A stretch of 10,814 nucleotides of DNA from Methanobacteriota archaeon (GTDB lineage Archaea > Thermoplasmatota > Poseidoniia > Poseidoniales > Poseidoniaceae): NCBI GenBank assembly GCA_002727515.1, contig PBXF01000017.1, positions 1 through 10,814 of the forward strand, in the 5' to 3' direction. Numbering within the stretch: the stretch's first letter is position 1; every line of letters starts with the position of its first letter. The position numbers and the translations under genes were made by a program. This document shows positions 6,307 to 10,814 of this stretch, one piece after another. A model generated the notes under the pieces. That model made no database searches. It saw nothing but the letters and a program-made list of their open reading frames with translations, and was not told the DNA's origin.

Positions 6307-8076
6307 ATGCAGAGGCCAATGGTAGCGGGATTTCTCGCATTATTATTTTGTCTCGCTTCGTTAAGTGGCTGTTTCGGAGAAGATGTTGATTCTGGCATTC
6401 GCGAAGGCGATGTTACCATCACGCCCAAGGTATGGATTGGTGGTGAATTCCAAGCAATTACTATTGCTGCAGAGTCAGACATCTCGGCGTTTGTTCCTTA
6501 TTTGATATTAAATCCAGAAAATGGTTTCATACAGAATTCAACAGTAGTTGACATTAAAGCTGGAAAATCTGTACAATTAACTGTTCTTTCACCCCCTCGT
6601 ACAGATACTGCCGTTGTGCTAATTGGCGAATATGGTAGAGAGGATTGGCCTATCAGAGACCTTACGGAATCTTGGAGGGTTTGGTTTGCGAGGAGTGGTT
6701 TTAGTAGTGATGATAATCAAGGAATAATGAGGATTTCTTCGAATACGTCTCTGGATGCTGTCGCACCATCATCTGATAATGGTGGAGACGTAATTGCTAT
6801 TCGTCTTGGTATAGAAAGGCCATTCGCAGCAGCATTTAGCGAATCAGAAGGCGGAAGACATTCCATGGGATTAGTAGATGGTAGAACAGTTTTCAATTAC
6901 ATCAATGTGATGTCTGATGAAACTCTAGATCCGCTCGACCCTGCTGATGGAGCAGTGGGTTATCTTGACAGGTGGGCTGGTCAAGGAAACGCTGCATACG
7001 AAGATGCTGCACAATATTTGATTAAAGAATTGGAAGGATTTGGTCTAGAAGTAATCAATCAAAGATTCGTTTACGACTCAATCAATACTGGGCAGCAAAA
7101 TCCCGAAGCATACAATATCTGCGGATATCGATTTGGAGAAGTAAACCCAGACAAATGGATGGTTTTTGGTGCCCACTTTGATATCGCGCCTCCTGTAAAT
7201 GGTGGAATGATTTCCCCTCACTTGATTGGTGAGAGAACATATGGCACAAGAGTAGGGGCTTATGACAATACTGCTGGCACTAGCATGGTATTAACTGTCG
7301 CTGAAGCGATGGCAGGTTACAGCACTAGAAACACAATGGTGTTCTGCTTATGGTCTGGAGAAGAAGGTGGTAAGCGAGGTAGTGATTATTGGACAAACGA
7401 ATGGGTGAAAGAAGATAATCCTAATGTCGAAGTTACCAACTATGTCAACCTAGACATGGCGGGGGTAAATTGGCCTGGCGGAGGCGGTGCTCCTTGTGGT
7501 GGAAACCACGGAGGCGGAGAACCAAATTGTGATCCAGATCCACAAATAGACCCAGATGGGTATCCAAAGGATGAGGAAGTTTGGCCAATGAGAGTTTACA
7601 TCGGACCAAGCCTAGATCACGATGTCATGAATCAACCAGGGATGGTAAATCTCGCTATGTGGATTGGTTCTGATGCAATAGGAGTGGAAGAGCAAATGTC
7701 ACCTCTAATAGGAGTTGGACATTCTGCAGATACGTGGAAAGTCGACGATTGGTTGGCAAAAGATAGACCAGAAATTATCGTCTACGAAGATACCACGGCT
7801 CGTTCCGATCACGCTACTTTCCAAGACAACCTGAATACTGTAACTATGGGATTCGGGGGTTTAGTTGATGGTTACTGGTGTTATCACCAAACATGTGATA
7901 CAATAGATGAGATGATAGATTGGATGGATACAACTGGCAAGGACTACGGAGAAGAAAGAAGTGGTACAAGTAACTTGGTTGACGCTCTTGATACGATTAC
8001 TTGGTGGGCGACTTATTCCTTCTTCCACCTAGATGAAAACCCTGTAAGAAACGCCTACTTAGACGGTTCAGAATAA
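6307..8076 (+). CDS. Secreted lipoprotein, M28-family zinc metallopeptidase (paralog 2)
   Basis: Second M28 lipoprotein, 589 residues, clearly paralogous to the one at 151-1755: shared blocks include CLASLSGCFGED, GAVGYLDRW, FGAHFDIAPPV, NTMVFCLWS, NLDMAGVN and TARSDH. The lipobox Cys is 22. Zinc and catalytic residues are His290, Asp320, Glu352 and Glu353, Asp383 and His502. It differs by an insert at about 390-425 that starts Gly-rich (GGGGAPCGGNHGGG), contains Cys397 and Cys408, and then turns Asp/Pro-rich (DPDPQIDPDG), resembling calcium-binding loops. Four other cysteines (272, 347, 525, 530) have counterparts in paralog 1. The enzyme should work outside the membrane on peptides or protein ends; exact specificity cannot be read. 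The start is ATG at 6307; ATG at 6319 would also leave a usable signal peptide. The stop codon lies inside a 9-base tail overlap with the M50 gene. Confidence 0.9.
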   Translation: MQRPMVAGFLALLFCLASLSGCFGEDVDSGIREGDVTITPKVWIGGEFQAITIAAESDISAFVPYLILNPENGFIQNSTVVDIKAGKSVQLTVLSPPRTDTAVVLIGEYGREDWPIRDLTESWRVWFARSGFSSDDNQGIMRISSNTSLDAVAPSSDNGGDVIAIRLGIERPFAAAFSESEGGRHSMGLVDGRTVFNYINVMSDETLDPLDPADGAVGYLDRWAGQGNAAYEDAAQYLIKELEGFGLEVINQRFVYDSINTGQQNPEAYNICGYRFGEVNPDKWMVFGAHFDIAPPVNGGMISPHLIGERTYGTRVGAYDNTAGTSMVLTVAEAMAGYSTRNTMVFCLWSGEEGGKRGSDYWTNEWVKEDNPNVEVTNYVNLDMAGVNWPGGGGAPCGGNHGGGEPNCDPDPQIDPDGYPKDEEVWPMRVYIGPSLDHDVMNQPGMVNLAMWIGSDAIGVEEQMSPLIGVGHSADTWKVDDWLAKDRPEIIVYEDTTARSDHATFQDNLNTVTMGFGGLVDGYWCYHQTCDTIDEMIDWMDTTGKDYGEERSGTSNLVDALDTITWWATYSFFHLDENPVRNAYLDGSE

Positions 8077-8967
8077 ATTAGCTATCTGGACTGCAACGTC
8101 AATTGCGCTCCATGTACCTGTAATCATCATTGCAAGCAAAGCGATGAAAGTAAGGAAAGATAGTAACCAGACTGTTTCGTTCCAATCTTTAACCTTAACA
8201 CCATCTAATGGCCCTGCTGGTATCATGTTGAATGCACCAAGAATTAAGTTGGCCATTATCCAAAATACTACTCCATCATAGAGCATTGCTTTGAGATTGA
8301 TTGCTCCATCTGTTATGTAATCCAAGTCTCCCGCTCCCTGAGAACCTGTTAACCCAAGAAGGATTCCTCCAATTGGAATACCTATCAAAAACAAACTAAA
8401 ATTCACTGCAGGGCCTGCTATCGCAATATGGCCATTTTGTCTTCTAGTGACTAATCCTGCGACCATTACAGCTCCGGGTGCCATGAACACTATACCAAGG
8501 ATTGCAGATAGTCCAAGGCCAAACTTCAAGCCACCTGGGTCGGCCCTAAACTCGGCCCAACAACCGTACTTTTTAGCCATAATTTTGTGGCCGATTTCGT
8601 GCAAGATAAATGCTGGTCCAACCGCTATTAACATCACAGGCATAGAAAGAAGTAGCATTAAACCCCATGATGCTGTTGAATCGAAGTTTGAGGTCCCGAA
8701 CAAGCCGCCTACCCTCATTAGTCCCAATGCTAGTGTGAATGCGACGGTTGCTAAGATTAGGTGTTCTTTCTCTTCTTTACTAAAATGCCACAAATTGCCT
8801 TGATGAAGTTCAACCGGTTGGTTGCTGTTTACTCCAAAAAACCCTCCTTGTGTGTTGATATGGATTGTGCCGTCGTTGGTTTTGTGAGCGTGAACTCTGT
8901 GGATTTGCCGAGATGGCTTGGGGAAGAAATCGTCTTCAAGGATGTCCGCTCTTGGGTCCCTCGCCAT
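8068..8967 (-). CDS. Site-2-protease-like M50 intramembrane metalloprotease
   Basis: Polytopic membrane protease of the S2P/M50 type, 299 residues from the ATG at 8965-8967 (a TTG directly before it adds one residue and is less likely). The soluble N-terminus of about 65 residues is polar and contains a His-rich stretch. Hydrophobic segments lie at about 68-87, 100-122, 149-172, 180-206, 232-250 and 265-289. The zinc site is HEIGH (123-127) at the end of the second segment, with the second M50 signature NMIPAGPLDG (247-256) supplying the Asp ligand, and the conserved GPAVN (185-189) and APGA (164-167) motifs in between. The family cleaves membrane-embedded substrates, often in signalling; no PDZ domain is present and no substrate is evident. 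It overlaps the second M28 gene tail to tail by 9 bases and shares a very short start region with the divergent gene at 8983. Confidence 0.9.
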   Translation of the reverse strand: MARDPRADILEDDFFPKPSRQIHRVHAHKTNDGTIHINTQGGFFGVNSNQPVELHQGNLWHFSKEEKEHLILATVAFTLALGLMRVGGLFGTSNFDSTASWGLMLLLSMPVMLIAVGPAFILHEIGHKIMAKKYGCWAEFRADPGGLKFGLGLSAILGIVFMAPGAVMVAGLVTRRQNGHIAIAGPAVNFSLFLIGIPIGGILLGLTGSQGAGDLDYITDGAINLKAMLYDGVVFWIMANLILGAFNMIPAGPLDGVKVKDWNETVWLLSFLTFIALLAMMITGTWSAIDVAVQIANLF

Positions 8968-8982
8968 CAATAAACTGTAGAG

Positions 8983-9735
8983 ATGGTATCATTTGAAGCC
9001 TCGTGTGAAAGCATTCATGACTTCCGGTGTGCAGGGAATAGTATGGCGATGCCGAGAAGGGCGATGAAAGACTTGGGATTCCAAGCTTGTTGTCTTCGGT
9101 GTGATGCTCCTGATATCGTAGGAGGTGAAAGGTGTAGAAGTTGTATCAAACACCACACCAAGGTTAGAGATCTAATAGCCAAAGCCCCTCAATCCGATGA
9201 ATTATTTCAGTTGGCTAGAGAGTTGTTATCTTTAGCTGCTGAGCCACACAAATATGACCATGACGAAGTCCATGGGTCGGCATTGAGGCAACAACAACGT
9301 CTTGCTAATTCATTGGTTGAGTCTAAACCATTACCGACGAATAATGACATTGAGGCTATCTTCGCAGCACAAAGTAAAGTTGACAAATCTAGCCCAATTC
9401 AAAATATTGCAAACCAGAATCCGTGGAAAGATGAGTTGCCTCCAGAGGAAGTTCTTGATCTAATGGCTAAGAGTTTAGAGCCTGAAAATTTAGATTATGG
9501 TGCACGAACTGTGCCCAGTAAGCCAATAGAAAGTGTAGATAGATCTGAACGATTGGGAGAAGACAGGAGTATGATTGACAAAATTGAGGCTGAAAAGGCT
9601 GCACAGAGTGCCCCTGAGGTTTTGAAAGATATTGTTGAGTCTGCAACTATATCTGAAAGAGAAAGAAGTCGAAAAGAGTGGGAATCTGCGAAATCAGATA
9701 TTACAAAACTTCTAGATGATGATTTAGACTTATAG
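8983..9735 (+). CDS. Unrecognised zinc-binding protein with acidic helical tail
   Basis: I do not recognise this 250-residue protein. Near the N-terminus two Cys pairs, CLRC (Cys37, Cys40) and CRSC (Cys51, Cys54), followed by His57 and His58, make a likely zinc-binding knuckle; Cys36 is also present. The rest is soluble, charged and low in hydrophobic residues, with helical segments at about 70-115 and 195-245 separated by a Pro/Asn-rich, probably disordered middle, and an acidic end (LLDDDLDL). No membrane segment or catalytic motif is seen. The ATG at 8983 is used, but it leaves only 15 bases to the M50 start. ATGs at 9043, 9049 and 9064 all still include the Cys pairs, and the first of these would leave a 75-base divergent spacer. 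A DNA-, RNA- or protein-binding role is possible; none is shown. Confidence 0.75.
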   Translation: MVSFEASCESIHDFRCAGNSMAMPRRAMKDLGFQACCLRCDAPDIVGGERCRSCIKHHTKVRDLIAKAPQSDELFQLARELLSLAAEPHKYDHDEVHGSALRQQQRLANSLVESKPLPTNNDIEAIFAAQSKVDKSSPIQNIANQNPWKDELPPEEVLDLMAKSLEPENLDYGARTVPSKPIESVDRSERLGEDRSMIDKIEAEKAAQSAPEVLKDIVESATISERERSRKEWESAKSDITKLLDDDLDL

Positions 9736-9800
9736 GTTTATCAGGAAGAGATTACTATAATCATTAACTGATTAATAAATTGTGATTTTGGCTGGTTTTA
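9736..9800. terminator. Convergent-gene spacer with small inverted repeats
   Basis: This 65-base gap lies between two genes that face each other. It holds a perfect 6-base inverted repeat TAATCA/TGATTA with a 5-base loop (9758-9774) and a second pair GTGAT/ATCAC (9782-9786 and 9800-9804) around a T-rich loop. T runs at 9787-9789 and 9796-9799 could act as the plus-strand stop signal. The stems are short and mostly A+T, so a bidirectional terminator is only a reasonable guess. Confidence 0.3.
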
Positions 9801-10535
9801 TCACTCACAGCCTTCTAAAGTATATTTTACACGAGTTGTTCCTTTTCCTTTATTTTTAGTGCCTAAAAACTGGAGTTCCCCGATCTCAGAAAGGTTGCGA
9901 ACGTGAGTTCCTGCACACGGGCATAAGTCGATATTGTCGCCGATTTTAATTACTCTTAATTGCTTAACAGAAATTGGTAATAAGTCCATATTTGTTCGTT
10001 CTGGAGGCATGATTGAGTTTATTTCATCTCTCGTCATAATACAGTCAGTTACTGGTATTTCTTCAGAAACCATCTCATTTGCTTTAGCGAACATTTCCTC
10101 AATCATATCCTCAGTAAATCGGATTGGATTAAAGTCAATCCTAGATCTGTCTGAATGAATTTGATTGCCAACTGTTCTCGCTCCATCGTACATTTCATAC
10201 ACAATTCCGCTCACTAGATGTTGTGCTGTATGCATTCTCATGTGAGCATGTCTTCTATCCCAATCTATGGCGCCATCTATTGTATCTCCAACTTCTAATC
10301 CATGATCATCGCCGACGAAATGCTGTACATCGGCTCTTCCTCTAACTTCGGTCACATCTACTTGTCCGCTATCCCATTTCAAAATCCCGGTATCCCAATT
10401 TTGGCCACCGCCAAGTGGATAAAATAGCGTTCTATCTAGCACAACTGAGTTTTCATCTACTGAGGTAACGGTAGCTTCAAACTCCTTCTGGTAACAAGCA
10501 TCGATGCTCTCCATGTACAACTTTTCAGTCGCCAT
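9801..10535 (-). CDS. AlaX-type alanyl-tRNA editing protein
   Basis: Free-standing trans-editing hydrolase that deacylates mischarged tRNA(Ala), mainly Ser-tRNA(Ala) and possibly Gly-tRNA(Ala), in the cytoplasm. The protein has 244 residues. An N-terminal beta-barrel domain shows the AlaRS/AlaX glycine motif LGGGQNWDTG (41-50), and the editing domain has the zinc ligands His102 and His106 (HTAQH) and Cys207 and His211 (CAGTH). Length and the glycine motif fit the medium AlaX-M class (about 210-250 residues); the AlaX-S class lacks the first domain and AlaX-L has an extra C-terminal one. The aminoacylation domain of AlaRS is absent, so this is not a synthetase. The ATG at 10533-10535 lies 24 bases after the purQ stop in the same direction, suggesting one transcript, although the functions are not obviously linked. 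No strong Shine-Dalgarno sequence is seen. Confidence 0.92.
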   Translation of the reverse strand: MATEKLYMESIDACYQKEFEATVTSVDENSVVLDRTLFYPLGGGQNWDTGILKWDSGQVDVTEVRGRADVQHFVGDDHGLEVGDTIDGAIDWDRRHAHMRMHTAQHLVSGIVYEMYDGARTVGNQIHSDRSRIDFNPIRFTEDMIEEMFAKANEMVSEEIPVTDCIMTRDEINSIMPPERTNMDLLPISVKQLRVIKIGDNIDLCPCAGTHVRNLSEIGELQFLGTKNKGKGTTRVKYTLEGCE

Positions 10536-10559
10536 GTTTTGCTCAGGTGTTATCTATTC

Positions 10560-10814
10560 TCAAAGGTTTGCTTGTGCGTATTTCACAGCATTCTCGAAAA
10601 TTTTCATTCCTTCGCCTAGGATCTCTTCATTGACATCGCTACGTGTGTGATGTGGGTGGAGGAATGTGGCATATGCTGCTTCGGGATGAGGCATTAATCC
10701 GAAAACTAGGCCAGTAGGATCACATATTCCTGCAATATTCCTAATACTGCCATTTGGACAAATTGGGAATGGTAATTCTTCATCTGTAATTCCAGAACCT
10801 GGTTCTGTTGATGG
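10560..10814 (-). CDS. purQ: Phosphoribosylformylglycinamidine synthase glutaminase subunit PurQ (3' part)
   Basis: Last 84 residues of a class I glutamine amidotransferase cut by the window edge; the N-terminal part with the nucleophilic Cys lies outside. The visible part reads PNGSIRNIAGICDPTG, then GLMPHPEAAY, which holds the His and Glu of the catalytic triad, and ends in a helix (GMKIFENAVKYAQANL). The NGS..NIAGI.D..G..FGLMPHPEA pattern is typical of PurQ, which supplies ammonia to PurL in step four of purine synthesis (FGAR to FGAM). Other class I amidotransferases such as GuaA, CarA or HisH lack this NIAGI segment. It is the first visible gene of a probable purQ-AlaX transcription unit. 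Confidence 0.87.
   Translation of the reverse strand, partial: PSTEPGSGITDEELPFPICPNGSIRNIAGICDPTGLVFGLMPHPEAAYATFLHPHHTRSDVNEEILGEGMKIFENAVKYAQANL

Noticed and set aside
8447..8973. Plus-strand frames opposite the M50 gene
   Set aside because: They are shadows; the minus-strand frame has HEIGH and the PAGPLDG motif with clear membrane segments.
9934..10158. Plus-strand 74-residue frame opposite the AlaX gene
   Set aside because: It is antisense to a gene with all AlaX zinc ligands and has no features of its own.

Overview
The window looks like a chromosomal segment of a marine euryarchaeon, most likely Marine Group II (Poseidoniales, Thermoplasmatota) or a close relative. The support is indirect but consistent: two secreted lipoproteins with the short LASLSGCFGE-type lipobox I associate with that group, a zinc-ribbon membrane protein, archaeal-type S2P and AlaX proteins, a PolB2-type archaeal B-family DNA polymerase, few Shine-Dalgarno sites and short 5' leaders. 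Base composition is moderately AT-rich, and by eye it is richest in A+T across the polymerase gene. No tRNA, rRNA, CRISPR array, insertion sequence or transposase was seen.

Layout: (1) 151-1755, plus strand, M28-family lipoprotein metallopeptidase. (2) 1816-2502, plus strand, zinc-ribbon protein with four predicted membrane segments. (3) 2503-2808, non-coding stretch ending in a candidate promoter. (4) 2809-6187, a DNA-damage-type module: an 86-residue helical protein that overlaps a PolB2 polymerase gene, met by a convergent RecA-superfamily ATPase gene whose 3' end overlaps the polymerase by 60 bp. (5) 6307-8076, plus strand, a second, paralogous M28 lipoprotein. (6) 8068-8967, minus strand, site-2-protease-like M50 membrane protease, overlapping the M28 gene tail to tail. 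(7) 8983-9735, plus strand, an unrecognised zinc-binding, acidic helical protein divergent from the M50 gene. (8) 9801-10814, minus strand, purQ (3' part only) followed by a gene for an AlaX-type alanyl-tRNA editing protein, probably one transcription unit.

The most interesting part is the PolB2 module. The polymerase keeps the motif A aspartate and the second motif C aspartate but has lost the first motif C aspartate and key proofreading residues. The ATPase keeps its P-loop but has Ala where RecA/RadA proteins carry the catalytic Glu. From memory, comparative genomics has already linked PolB2, a small helical protein and a RecA-like ATPase in other archaea, and Sulfolobus Dpo2 is linked to damage-induced mutagenesis. 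The module is therefore not wholly unknown, but its convergent layout, its position between two M28 paralogs and its biochemistry in marine archaea are worth study. The two M28 lipoproteins probably act outside the membrane on peptides. The M50 protease would act inside the membrane. purQ and the AlaX gene are housekeeping.
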